Part shown: positions 35,811-47,007 of the stretch, piece by piece
Layout: every line of letters starts with the position of its first letter
Numbering within the stretch: position 1 is the first letter of the stretch
Assembly: GCF_009870125.1 (NCBI RefSeq)
Contig: NC_046680.1
Location: forward strand, 9,176,001-9,240,000
DNA length: 64,000 nucleotides
Direction of reading: 5' to 3'
From: Drosophila pseudoobscura
Taxonomy: Eukaryota; Arthropoda; Insecta; Diptera; Drosophilidae
Notes under the pieces: model-generated
What the model was told of the DNA's origin: nothing
The model's database searches: none
What the model saw: only the letters and a program-made list of their open reading frames with translations
Program-made: the position numbers and the translations under genes

Positions 35811-37469
35811 ATGCTAACAAAACAAAAACTGCGATCCTCTTTGGAGTTGCTGAAACGGTACGAATGGCTTTTGAACTCCTACGTTATGGTAAGTGAATTG
35901 TTTGAGTCTTATTCACTTATTAATTGATTCGCCTTCCGTAGGACTTTTATGTTGATGACCATTGGAGCAAACTGCCGGATAGTTGGCAACATCACCTTGA
36001 AAGCATCCCTATGGAAAGATTTGAAGCGCTGCTCTACATTAGTGACAGTGAAGCTGCTCCCAAAAATACGAGCATAGTATGGCCGCTGGAGTTGTTGGCG
36101 TTGCGAGGAGCGCTTCGTAATCTCTGCATTGGGCGGACAGAGGAGAATCAACCCAAAGTTGGTAAACTCTAGCCCCAGCCTGAAGAGGAAGAGGGTCATG
36201 GTTCTAATCGTCTTTTCGCATGCAGGAATCGTTTCCTTGTCCGTTGCTGCATCATCCCAAGCTGAAGCACCTCTTCATGAAACGAGTCAAGCCAAAGAAG
36301 CAACATGAAATCACCCGAATGGCTGAAATTTGTGCTCTCAGCTGCCGGACGACACCAGTGGATTTCGTTGTTGATTTCGGAGCAGGCGTTGGTCACCTGG
36401 CACGCATTCTGGGCTATGGATTTGGCATACAAGTCTGCTGTTTCGAGATGCAGGCCGAGCTAAATCAGCAAGCAGTAGCCATTGATATGAAGCTGGAATC
36501 GATTGCAGCAAAGCTCGCGGAGGCCAGCGGCTACAAGCGACCTGTACATCTCACTCAGCGTCTGGAGAGTAACACGGAACCGGCGCAATTCATCGCCGGG
36601 ATCCGGGATACCTTGCAACTGGCAAGCGATGACTTTCGATTTGGAATCATAGGCCTGCATCCGTGTGGGAATCTGGGGGCGACCCTGATGCGAATGTTCC
36701 TTGGGTGCTCGCAAGCCAAGTTCCTGAACTTCGTGGGCTGCTGCTACCAGAAAATGAGCACTCCAGCAACACATCCCGGCGCGGAGGTGCATGGTTATCC
36801 GTTAAGTTCGTTCCTGCAGAGCAAACCGGATACAGATACTAACCTCAGCTACGAGGCCAGGGAGATCTCTTGCCATGCCATGGAAGTGTACCGTGATCGC
36901 CTACAGGCTGGTCAATATGACCATTTGAAAATACACTCGTTTAGGGCCGCCGCCGAACGCATGATTGTCCAGCAGTTTCCACATCTGCGGCACTGTGCTC
37001 TCCGTAACGTGAAACATGCCCCTGGAATGTTGTTCGACGAGTAAGTCATGCACCACACTCCTTGTTATCTTGATAATTCGATATCCAGATGGTCTGGTCT
37101 ATAGTTATTTCCAGAAAGCCGTGCAGGGGACTCGATTTGAAATGATAGAACGACAGGTTCTGAGTATTAGGCAATGCGATGCAGATGTACAGCACTGGAA
37201 GCGGCTCGTTATCTTCTACACGCTTCGCCTAATGCTTGCGCCGCTTGTGGAAAGTATTATTCTCTACGATCGTGCTCTCTTTCTATCTGAGAATGGTATT
37301 CTTCTGATCCTCTTGATTTATATGATATTCCTTTACAAGCAATCCCTTACTTGCAGATTGTCAGGTGGAGGTTCAGGCAATCTTCAATCCCCGCCTATCG
37401 CCGAGAAACCACATCACCAGGGCTGTGAAAACCAGGCGCTGCCTCAGTAATAATCTGGGTCAGCAATAA
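35811..37469 (+). CDS. METTL25/RRNAD1-family putative methyltransferase
   Basis: Vertebrate METTL25-type proteins have a Rossmann methyltransferase domain; the substrate is not well settled. Five exons (35811-35888, 35942-36157, 36226-37040, 37105-37295, 37357-37469) give 470 residues. The N-terminal DFYVDDHWSKLPDSW block and the MKRVKPKKQHEI motif are family hallmarks. The SAM-binding motif VVDFGAGVGHL is at about residues 146-156, a GLHPCGNLG motif follows, and a C-terminal APLVESIILYDR block and NPRLSPRN segment close the protein. The start at 35811 fits the family better than the upstream in-frame ATG at 35649. Exon 2 appears to use a weak donor (AAA|GTTGGT) because the nearby GTAAAC breaks the frame. 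The stop codon lies inside an AATAAA. Probably the CG2906 orthologue. Confidence 0.88.
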
Positions 37470-37470
37470 A
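37465..37470 (+). terminator. Polyadenylation signal overlapping the METTL25-like stop codon
   Basis: AATAAA at 37465-37470 contains the TAA stop (37467-37469), so the 3' UTR could be only 15-30 nt. The neighbouring gene converges with its stop at 37647. Confidence 0.5.
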
Positions 37471-37646
37471 CCGCAGACCTCAGACCTCAAGTGGCTTATC
37501 TTAAAGATTTAAAGTTTTTTTTATACGGGTTTATTAAAACAAAGATAAAGATATTATCATAAGTCAGATACACTAAGTACTTAAAGTCTGTCTAGATCGT
37601 TGAACGGATAGAATCGGATAGATGTTGCTCCTTAGGACCTTCCTTC

Positions 37647-39052
37647 CTAGTTGTAGTAGCCCTTCTCGTCGGCTGCCTCCACAATGGTGCGAATGGCGGT
37701 GAAGGCCTCGCTGGCTGTTGGCTGTATCTCCACGGCGGGTAGAATGAAGAGGTCCTGGCTGTCGGGCGGTCCGCGCAGCTCGAATGTGTAAGCAATCGGA
37801 ATGCCCGCCTCTTCATGGGCCCAGTCCATGCTGCCACCGCTCGAGGGATAGATGGTCTCATAGAGACTCCCGCTGACATAGTCGCGTCCACTCTCCGCCT
37901 TGATGGCGGCCGCCGCCTTCTTGCCAAACTCTTGCAGATCGTCGTAGTTGGACACACGCTCCTTGGTGTATCCGTACGGGAACATGAGCATCTGCGAGTA
38001 CGAATGCAATGCGATGTATGTTTTGATCTGCTCCTTCTGGACGTTGCTGCGTATGAACTGGAGGAGGCACTGGGTCTCCAGCTCGCTTCCGGCAGAGGGG
38101 CCGGCAAAGTCATAGCGCGTCGGATCACTGCTGGAGCCGGTGGAGTTCCAGTGATCGGGATAGTTTCGGTTCAGGTCTACGCCGCGGCAGGTGCCGAACA
38201 ATTGACGATTCTTGCGCCACATGCGGTCATGCTCGAAGGTGTACTTGTAGCCGTCGGGATTCACGCAGGGAAATATGATCCAATTGAAGTTCTTGGCCAG
38301 CTTCTGCACGCCAGCGTCCTGCGAGGTCAGCAGCTCATTGATAATGTACGTCGCTGTGGCCGGCGCAATCCATTCGCGGGCATGTATGCCGCTCTCAATG
38401 AAGATTGCCTTGTTGTCCGGTTTGCTGGCCAGCTTGATGCCCTTAATGGCGTGGCCCTGGGTGCTTTTGCCCATGTCGAGCACGGTCAACAGATCGGGGT
38501 ACTTCTTCGCCATTACATCCATCCAACCGTAGATGGTCTTCAAGTGGAAGAAATGCTGCCAGTCGTACTGCGTGGCATCAATGCTCTCGGGCAGCACCTC
38601 GCCCATATTGCGATCGATCTTTTCCTGAAAATTGTACGTCTGCAAAGAGTCCAAATGTTAGAGGTCAAATCAACGTATAATGAAGAGATTCAATCGCCAT
38701 GCAATACCAGAACACGATGCTTCAGCTTGTAGGTCTTCAGCAGATCGGCAAAGTCTGCCACTCGATGAGCCGCCACCAGAATGGACAACTTCTGGCCAAT
38801 CTCGCGGGCATGGCCGATGAATGTGAGGCTGTCGCTCTGGTCCTCCAGTTTCTGGAACAACTCGATCTGCTCCTGATTGTCAAATTGTACATTGTAGATG
38901 CGATAATGGTCGTACCGGGCCTGATCCGGCGGGGGCGGGGACCCAGCGTCAATCAGGCAAATTTCGTCGCCACATTCCAGTTTAATACCACTCGCTGCCA
39001 TCGTCAGAATCGTAATGACTAACAACCGCGCGCCGACTAGCCATGTTAGCAT
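37647..39052 (-). CDS. Secreted M14A zinc metallocarboxypeptidase
   Basis: Carboxypeptidase A/B-type enzymes remove C-terminal residues from peptides and are made as secreted zymogens. Two exons (39052-38708, 38639-37647) give 445 residues. A signal peptide (MLTWLVGARLLVITILTMAA) is followed by an activation propeptide (about 40-120) and the catalytic domain (from about 130). Visible active-site elements are the zinc ligands in HAREW (His, Glu) and LHSYS (His), the substrate-binding NRNYP, the IYPSSGGSMDWA tyrosine loop, and the catalytic Glu in TFELRGP, so it should be active. An upstream in-frame extension lacks a signal sequence, so the start at 39052 was preferred. It follows Sep5 on the same strand and converges with the METTL25-like gene. 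Probably the CG2915 orthologue. Confidence 0.92.
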
Positions 39053-39417
39053 ATTTATAATATTATTTCTGTCCCCGTTCCCCCTTCTCAGGCCGTAGAC
39101 TAGTTCGCCGAAGAGCGTATGTACATGCAGGCAAGAGCGAGCGAGAGGCTCGAGGCCCAGAGAGTATTTGTTATCAACACTTTGCAGCAGGCGGGCAGGA
39201 AACATATGTACGTATGTTTGCGATTGAGAGGGTGCGGGTGCGGGCAAACCAGATCCGTCACAGCTGTGGACTAATCCGGAAAATCAAGAGAGAAAGAGTA
39301 TCGCAGACATGTTTCGCGTGTCCGTTGTTTTATTGTTTCATGGAAAATGTGACATGCTTAATCCTAGGTACTGCAAAAGGTTTTACAATATTTTTATACC
39401 CCCTCATGTAATGTGAC
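39053..39417 (-). other. Spacer between Sep5 and the carboxypeptidase gene
   Basis: The 365-bp gap must hold the Sep5 3' UTR and the carboxypeptidase promoter. A minus-strand AATAAA at 39334-39329 lies 84 nt after the Sep5 stop. Confidence 0.5.
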
Positions 39418-40683
39418 CTACTTCTTCTTTCCGCGGCCCAGGGTCAGCGTCGATAGGTGGCTGCTGCCGTTGGAGAGCTGCTGCTTGCGGCGCTGCAGTT
39501 CCTGGCACTCCTCCTCGAGCAGGCGACGGGTCTCCTCCAGTCTGGCCTTCTCCTCCAGATGCTCCCTCTTGAGGCACTCGAATTTGGTGTGCAGCTCCTT
39601 CTCGCTTTCCTTGAGCTCGTTCTCCTTCTGCTTGACGCGCTGCACAAACATTTGACGCACTTCCTCCTCCTTGGCCTGCAGACAGGCCAAGTGATTGGTG
39701 CGCTTCGTCTCGAATGTCTGCTGGAAGGAAACCGGCTTGTTGTTGCAATCCACATCAACAAAGCCCATCTGCTGCAGACGTCGCTGGCGGAAGAGCTCGT
39801 AGTGGCGCGTGTGAGTCTGCTCCCGCAGATCCTCCATGTTGGTGCGAATGAGCATCTCGCGCAGCTTCACAAAGTCACAGTGAACTTCGTTCTCGATCTG
39901 CACCGTGCCCCAGGGATACTGGCGGGCGCGTACCATCTTGCTGCCGATCTTCACAAACTCTGTGCTGCCGACGACAGCGAAGGGAACATGGCTGTTCATG
40001 GACTCGTTCGTCTCGGATACCGTCTCGTCGTCCGTGGGAAACTCATAGATGTTAACTTTGTTCTCGCGTAGCTCGGCGAGAATCCTCGCCTTGAAGCCAG
40101 CCAGCTCCGACTTTGATATGGTGTCGGCCTTGGCAATGACCGGTATAATGTTGACCTTGGTGTCCAACTGCTTCATGCACACCAGATCCATCGACTTTAG
40201 GCCATGTCCGGTTGGGCAGATGAAGTAGAGGCAGACGTGGACGCGCCCGTCATGGGCGGTGGCCATCGATCGCTGGATCTTGAGCTCCTCCTGCAAGTAG
40301 GACTCAAACTGTGAGTCTACATATTCGACGAGCGCCTTGTACGAGTCCTCCTTGTTAACCTGGTCGCCGTAACCAATCGTGTCGCAAATTGTTAGCTTCA
40401 GCCGAACGTTGCTCTCCTGCAGTTCGTAGGTGTGGGCCTTCAACTTGACATTGGGCAGGTTGTGGGTGCTGGGCGCCGACCCAAAGCTGGTGTTGAACAA
40501 GGTGTCCATCAAAGTTGACTTTCCCAGCGCCGTTTCGCCAATACACATGATGTTGAAGCTGAAGCCATTCTGCACGCTTTTATTGACCAATTGGTCGGGG
40601 AGAGTGTCGAAGCCCACATGGCCCCCCAGTTGGAGTTGTCGTGGAACCGCCACCGATGCCTTTTCCGTTGCTACATGTACCAT
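39418..40683 (-). CDS. Sep5: Septin, Sep5 orthologue (intronless)
   Basis: Septins are filament-forming GTPases of the cell cortex and cleavage furrow. A single 421-codon exon encodes the whole protein. The P-loop GETALGKS is at 49-56, the G3 motif DTIGYGD at 101-107 and the G4 motif AKAD at 184-187. A septin-unique element leads into a C-terminal coiled coil (about 320-410) rich in Glu, Lys and Arg, ending with a basic tail. Sep5 is known as an intronless, retroposed relative of the intron-bearing Sep2, and the lack of introns here agrees. The fourth P-loop residue is Ala, where septins usually have Gly (GETGLGKS). It diverges from nito across a 715-bp spacer. Confidence 0.94.
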   Translation of the reverse strand: MVHVATEKASVAVPRQLQLGGHVGFDTLPDQLVNKSVQNGFSFNIMCIGETALGKSTLMDTLFNTSFGSAPSTHNLPNVKLKAHTYELQESNVRLKLTICDTIGYGDQVNKEDSYKALVEYVDSQFESYLQEELKIQRSMATAHDGRVHVCLYFICPTGHGLKSMDLVCMKQLDTKVNIIPVIAKADTISKSELAGFKARILAELRENKVNIYEFPTDDETVSETNESMNSHVPFAVVGSTEFVKIGSKMVRARQYPWGTVQIENEVHCDFVKLREMLIRTNMEDLREQTHTRHYELFRQRRLQQMGFVDVDCNNKPVSFQQTFETKRTNHLACLQAKEEEVRQMFVQRVKQKENELKESEKELHTKFECLKREHLEEKARLEETRRLLEEECQELQRRKQQLSNGSSHLSTLTLGRGKKK

Positions 40684-41398
40684 TTCGTCTATGCTTCGAA
40701 ACTGTCAGTCTCAAGATCTTTGCCGGGGTCCTTTTATATGATTAGATAGCAAAATTTCAAGAACACCAACACGTCAGACTAGTCATCGGGATTCCCAGCA
40801 TCTGCTGCGATAATGAGAGTTTAATTACCTAAATACGAAGGCTTCCTTACCTGTTTTCAGTTTACCTGCGTTACTTTGAATTCGGATTTTAAGAGCACAG
40901 AGATTTTCCCTCCATAAAGGTTATGTCGAGAAGAGTTGCATTGCCGATATCGGGGACATCGATGCTCCGACTCGTCGACTCATCGCCGAAAGTCCACCTC
41001 TAGCGCATACAGAATTTGCAACGCCGCAGAAAAAACGCGTTTCGTGGTCTATTTTACCGACGAATTGGCTAAAGTTAATATATATTTTAGTTTCGAAGTG
41101 AAAACAGTGGTAAGGACATAATTGGCAAACCGAATTTCTTTTCATTGGGCTCCCTACATACCCTTAAAGAGTTTTTTCTTTGTCAGTGGCGGCCGCCATT
41201 TTTTTTTTTGCCATGGTCGGTGTCGTCTTTTCTCTTTTTTCACCAAGAGGCACTTTTACGGTGCAACTAATTGGTTATTCGGGTCGCATTTCATCACTTA
41301 GTTTTCAATTCACTCTGTTCTTGGCCATCTTGCAGACATAGTCACGAGAAAAGCTTCTCAGGCAGCCCCATAATTGCAAGAGCATAACCCACCCGCTC
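40684..41398. promoter_or_regulatory. Divergent promoter region between Sep5 and nito
   Basis: The 715-bp spacer separates divergent start codons. It contains a GGCGGCCGCCATTTT stretch (about 41188-41202) with GCCAT cores of Pho/YY1 type, likely in the nito leader, and a T10 run. No additional gene is seen. Confidence 0.45.
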
Positions 41399-43879
41399 AT
41401 GAGTAGTCATAGAGACGGACCCGGACCTGAACTCGATCGCATCACAGTCAAAATCCACAACATGAAGCGAAGCGCCTCGCGCTCCCCAGGCCCTGGTCCA
41501 GGCAGAGGACCCTTGCCTCCCAGGAACTCCAGGAGTATAGGACGCGGCTACGACAATGGCAGCGGAGTGCCAGGCGACTCGCCCGAACGCATCTCCCCGG
41601 AGCGCATGCGACGCCGTTTGGATAGGTCACCGAGTCCACGTGGCCGCTACGGATCGCCGCATAGGGAGCAGTACATGCGGGGGCCGCCGTCTGCGGAACG
41701 CCCTGCCGCCTACAAGGTTTTGTGTGTGAGTGCACTGCCCCCAAAGGCACCGGACGAGTTCGTCGAGGAGACGCTTTACCGCGAGTACAAGAAATTCGGG
41801 GACTTTAGTGTTCGCATCGCGCACGACCTCGACGAGCGGGTGGCTTACGTGTGCTTCCGCACACCCGACGATGCTCGAGAGGCAAAGCATCACAAGCCGC
41901 GCCTGATCATCTACGACAAAATGGTGATGGTGGAGCCAGTGTACAAATCGATCCCCCGTCCTGACTACAGGTATGATTCGTTAGCTCTGAGCTGTAGTTG
42001 TTTCCTGCAAGCAATTAACGATACCTGAACTATTTACAGACCTCGCGGGCACTCTATATCGCCGCCGGACTACGAACGCTACCACTACTCGCGCTCGCCC
42101 ATGGGACCAGGTGGGCCCATCGACCACCGCCGACCTCCGATTGATCCGTACGATCGTTACGGATCGTTACCGCATATGCATCCGCATGCAGTGCATCCAC
42201 GCGAGTACCGTCCCATGCACCACGAGTATCCTCATCCACCACGTGGTCCCCCGATGCACCGTGGTCATCCACATCATCTGCACGGAGGTCATCCTCCGCC
42301 CCATCAGTATCCCCCCATGAGGCCTATGGCCCCGCGAGCACCGCATGTTCCGTATGAAAAGCCTGAGAGCAAAAAGGACAAGTTTCCCAACTATCTGCAC
42401 CACGTGCAGCCCGAGGATGATCCACTCGCGACGCGCACTCTCTTCGCCGGCAACCTGGAGGTGACCATAGCCGACGATGAGCTGCGTCGCATATTCAGCA
42501 AGTACGGCGTGGTCGACGACATCGATATAAAGCGGCCACCGCCTGGCACCGGAAACGCATTCGCCTTTGTGCGCTACCAGAATCTTGACATGGCTCATCG
42601 GGCCAAAATCGAACTCTCCGGACAGTACATTGGCAAGTTCCAGTGTAAGATTGGCTACGGAAAAGTGACACCAGCTACACGCATGTGGATCGGCGGACTG
42701 GGTGCTTGGACCTCGGTGACACAGCTGGAGCGAGAATTCGACCGCTTTGGGGCCATCAAGAAGATTGAGTATCAAAAGGGAGAGCCCTACGCGTACATAC
42801 AATATGAGACGGTGGAGGCAGCCACAGCAGCGGTCAAGGAGATGCGAGGCTTCCCCCTGGGCGGTCCGGAGCGTAGACTGCGCACTGATTTTGCAGAGCT
42901 GCCGGGAGCCACACCAGCGGCCTCCTCGTTTAAGACCTCCAAGCCGCCGTACGATGAGAGCGCACTAGAGTATCGACGTCCGGAGTACGATCCCTACTAC
43001 GAAGAGGCACCTGTATATGCCCCCCGGGGCGGCTATTCCCCCTATCCGCCGCGTGGCGGCTACCGCGGTCGTGGTGGCTATCGCGGACGTGGTCGCGGCA
43101 TGTATCACTATCACAATGATGTACACAGGCCTCCACACCCTGGTGCGCTGGGCGGAGGGCCCTCTTCGGTGCCGCCACCAGGCGGAGTGGATGATGAGTG
43201 GCGTCGTCCACCGGGCGAGTCCTACGATCGGACAGCTCGTTCCATTTCACGCGAACCTGGCGTTGAGCGTTCCCGTTCTCGTTCGCCCCTCAAGCGTGGC
43301 CGATCTCCAGGCTCCGACTCGGACACCTCGACTCGACGCAACGATGCACTCGGCACGGCCACCACAGTACCAGAAGTGGCGCGCAAGTGCGGCACGGTGT
43401 GGACTGGAGCTCTGATTCTGAAGAGCTCCCTCTTCCCGGCCAAGTTCCATTTGACAGACGGTGACACGGACATCGTGGAGTCTCTGATGCGGGACGAGGA
43501 GGGCAAGCATAACCTACGCATAACCCAGAGACTGCGCCTAGATCCCCCAAAGCTAGATGATGTGCAGAAACGCATCGCCTCCTCCTCGGCGCATGCCATC
43601 TTCATGGGTCTGGCCGGATCCACGGTGGACACCAATTGTGATGACACAAGCGTTCAGACGCGTCCACTGCGCAACCTTGTGTCCTACCTAAAGCAAAAGG
43701 AGGCGGCTGGTGTGATCTCCTTGCTGAACAAGGAGACCGAGGCGACGGGAGTTCTGTATGCCTTCCCCCCCTGTGACTTTTCTACAGAGCTGCTGAAGCG
43801 CACGTGCGTCAGCCTCACCGAGGAAGCCCTCAAGGAGGATCATCTCGTCATTGTTGTGGTGCGCGGTGGAACGGCCTAA
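41399..43879 (+). CDS. nito: Spenito, SPEN-family RNA-binding protein
   Basis: Nito (RBM15 family) is a nuclear RNA-binding protein of the m6A methyltransferase complex, acting in Sxl splicing and Wnt/Notch-related signalling. Two exons (41399-41970, 42040-43879) give 803 residues. An RS-like N-terminus is followed by RRM1 (about 105-182), a His/Pro-rich linker (about 212-300), RRM2 (about 323-398, RNP motifs LFAGNL and NAFAFVRY), RRM3 (about 400-475, MWIGGLG and YAYIQY), a Tyr/Arg/Gly RGG region (about 515-560), an SR-type stretch and a C-terminal SPOC domain (about 640-803, starting GTVWTGALILKSS). The length and domain order match the short SPEN-family type. The 69-bp intron has consensus sites. 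Confidence 0.96.
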
Positions 43880-45729
43880 CTTGGGCCGGGGAAGGGGAGT
43901 GGCAGTGTAGGGAGGAGGAGAGCTAAAGTGCTGGACAAACTGCGAGGTAAAAAGCTATCCACAGGGCTCGTTGGAAAGCACACTCCCCTCCACAACGTAA
44001 CTATTAAGTAGAAAACCTAATGTATCTAAGAGTCCCCTATCCAGAGGAGACGTGACATACACGCAAGGGTCGTGTATATGGTGGACACCAGATATCCAGA
44101 CAAAATTGACATCCTAGACATCACACATCCCCATTCACAAAAACACATTCGATTCACTTAGCCATAGAAATATCTACACACCCATGCACTCCCTTAGAGA
44201 AGACCCGGAGAATCGAGCAGACATCCCATAACCAGCAACAGAACCAGTACTCCCCCATAATCCATTGTAATTAATCAATTATTGTTCTTTTTACAGTTCT
44301 TTGAGAGGCAGTCTGATCCTTAAGGTTTCTTGAAAGTTCTCCCGTTGTGTTAGTGACAGTGTACAGTTGTGCTTAAAAAGTTGTGGAATGAAACCCACAA
44401 GAAAAGTTTTTTGTAATTGCTATCTAAACTACACAAGTATTTTTTTTAATTTGTAATTATATATGATAAAGTGTCCAATTTCCGAATGAAATGCAAGATA
44501 TCTATCTCCCTTACGAAACAATTCAGAAAATATTCAACGAGTGCAAAAAAGAGTTTTGTGTTATTTTGAAATTCATCCTTATTTCGAGTTGTGTTATTTT
44601 CGATACCCTGTTTATGCAAAGTTTTAGTTTAAGACCGTAAAATAGTGCGACAACAAGTGCACCCCCAGTCTGATTGTCGACATTACATGCGACCAAACAC
44701 CAGAACTCGTTTCTCAAGCAGATGAGTAGTTAAGCAGTGCCCTCCGAGTTGATTTCGTTGCTTGATGCTTGACGCTTGGTGCATGGTGCAGTGCAGCAGT
44801 TTTTCCCCTGTGCAAAAAGTGTGTTAAATAAACAATGATTTCAATTGTTCCATTGGTGGCCTGATGATGCCTTCAGCTTCACTCGAATCTCCTCGTGGCT
44901 TGGCGCTTGCTGTGGTGAGTGAGGTGAGGTGTGGTGTGGTGAATCCGTGCTGTATTCGGTCCTTCTGGACCTGGACCCTGTTCTCGATCCGTTCCGATAC
45001 GTTCACCTTCCATCCGAATAGAGAACGTCGTGTAGCATTCGCTCCAAAATGTTTTCGCTGTTTGAATGGGTTTGGCGATTGTTACATTGGTTCTCTTGTG
45101 GTTGCTCTCAACAACAAAGTGGTGTGGTGTGGTGTTTCGATTATAATTTTACAAATACATATATGATTTTCCGTTTCTGTGTGTTCAAGTGTCCATTCCG
45201 GAACAATATCATTGCTAGCTATAGATGGATAACAGCTACCTATCCCAGAAAAGAAAGTGCATGTGTATGTGTATGCGTGCGTTGTCAAATCACAAATATC
45301 GAGAGAGATACGTACATATTTATTGAAAATTCGAAAATTCTGTTTAATCGAGCCTAATAGATCCTGAATCTGTACCCTCAGAGATAGTTGTACCGAAAAA
45401 AAGTAAAATAATTCAAGTTGAAAGCAAAGCATATATACCTATACCAAAAGGATAAAGATAACCATGAAAATATTCCATGCTATGCTTCAAAAAATATTAC
45501 AAACAATTGTCTATTATACTGATACTTAAATAAAATATAATCGTCAACAATCTATCCCAATTACAATGTCAATGTGTTAAAAGTTTCGCTGTGAAAAAAG
45601 TGAGTTCTAGTGCCCGTCGTGATGCAGTGCAACGATCCAATCCGATCCCAGAAGCAGGAAGGTAAAATAATCCGCGCCATGGATATGTACAACGTAAACA
45701 CTTATGTTTGATTTAATAGCAATCCAAGT
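43880..45729. other. nito 3' UTR and spacer before the Tctex1 gene
   Basis: The nito 3' UTR probably occupies much of this region. AATAAA words occur near 44826 and 45530. The minus-strand Tctex1 gene ends at 45730, so the two genes converge. No other coding exon is seen. Confidence 0.5.
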
Positions 45730-47007
45730 TCAATCGTAATATATATAAAAGGTTGTACAGATGGCATAATATGAAGGTTGCTCCACCTTATATGTGACGA
45801 ATCCATCCTTGTCAGCATCCCACAAGAAGTTAACCATCGAATAGAGGCCCTGCATCAGGCACTCGCCCACAGTGACGAGCACTATGTAACGATATCTGCG
45901 GGAGAGCAGATTATATAGACTGGGGATTAGGGAGAACTCCACATGGGGATGGGGATTACCTATCATAGTTCATTAATTTAATGCGATTTTTGATCTCCTC
46001 GCTGATCTGGGCTGCCATGTGCAGCGAGTGCTTTGGATGAAACATGTACTCATCGTTGTAGTGCTTGTTCATAACCGCCTTCATGATTATTTCCACCCGC
46101 TCCTTGTTCAAAGGGTTCTTGGGTTCCAGGCGATACGTGGGCATAAAGCGCATAGTGGGCTACCACAAAAGGGACAGGTTAGACGGGGAACGGGATTTAA
46201 GGGAACTTCCAGAACTTACCTTCGGCTGCGGAGCCATGCCAAAGGGGCTGGTCACCCCCCCAGACTTAGTCAGAGATGTGCGCTGGCTGCCAGTCCCTCT
46301 CTGCATGGTGGCGGAACGAAACAACACGTTAGTTCTGGATTAGACATGTCCCCAAACCCAAAACGAGATCCACGGCACTGTACAACACATCCCAATCCCT
46401 AAACCCAACCCGGAATATGCGTGACTGTGTCAAATTTCGGGCAGCAAATGCATTCCCATGTTCACATTTCGTAACAAGCATCAATCCATTAAAAAGACAT
46501 CAAATACCCATGGAATCATGATGGCAAAATCAATCGTGTACCTTCTCACGCTCCTGGCCCAGACACAGGGTAACCAAACCCGACCAGTTCTTGGCTGCAG
46601 AGTCGGCCATTTCGGTTGAACGCTTGGCGTGCCGTCAATGTTGGAATCGAGTCGAGTACGTCGCGGTTAACCATAAAACCACAAATGATTAGCCATTTCC
46701 AGCATGACAAAGTGCCGCATGTCTCCGTGGCAATGTCCCGGGACATTGTTGGATCAATAAATGGCACACATTCTGCCCCCAATCCGATGCTGATGGCTGG
46801 GATGTGGATGTGTTTTTGTGTGCCACTTGGCAGCCGACTGCCGAGTGCCGAACTTACCTCTCCCTTGCCCGCTTTGTCCTTGTCTTTTCCCTTGCCGGAT
46901 TTCTCCTTAGAAGAAGCAGCAGGCGCAGCTGCTTTATCCTCCTCCTTGGCAGCGGGAGCCGGAGGCGCATCCTGCTTGGTGGGCTGCTCTTCTGGAGTGT
47001 CGGACAT
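45730..47007 (-). CDS. Tctex1-domain dynein light chain family protein, long form
   Basis: Tctex1/DYNLT-type light chains link cargo or axonemal structures to dynein. Exons 47007-46858, 46300-46220, 46159-45960 and 45895-45730 give 198 residues with all joins in frame. The first 50 residues are a Lys/Ala/Glu/Pro-rich disordered head (MSDTPEEQPTKQDAPP...KGKDKDKAGKGE), then a short linker (RGTGSQRTSLTKSGG). The Tctex1 fold covers about 85-198, with YRLEPKNP, IMKAVMNKHYND and YRYIVLVTVGE...FLWDADKDGFVTYKVE blocks. The head is unlike cytoplasmic DYNLT1/3 and suggests a TCTEX1D/DYNLT5-like, possibly ciliary or testis, member. A second first exon lies at 46610-46542. Confidence 0.88.
46542..46610 (-). 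CDS. Alternative first coding exon of the Tctex1 gene
   Basis: This 23-codon exon starts MADSAAKNWSGLVTLCLGQE and ends at a donor (AAG|GTACAC) in phase 0. It can therefore join the same shared exon (46300-46220) as the long form, giving a 171-residue protein without the Lys-rich head. It lies in the intron of the long form, so it would need its own start site; it could also be an internal cassette exon. No transcript evidence is available. Confidence 0.5.

Noticed and set aside
37815-38732. 305-codon plus-strand frame opposite the carboxypeptidase gene
   Set aside because: Antisense shadow of a conserved active enzyme; no domain of its own.
38690-39247. Upstream in-frame extension of the carboxypeptidase
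   Set aside because: The start at 39052 immediately yields a signal peptide; the extension would bury it.
45601-45660. Possible plus-strand exon ending AGGAAG|GTAAAA before the Tctex1 gene
   Set aside because: No open reading frame or downstream partner; probably part of the nito 3' region.
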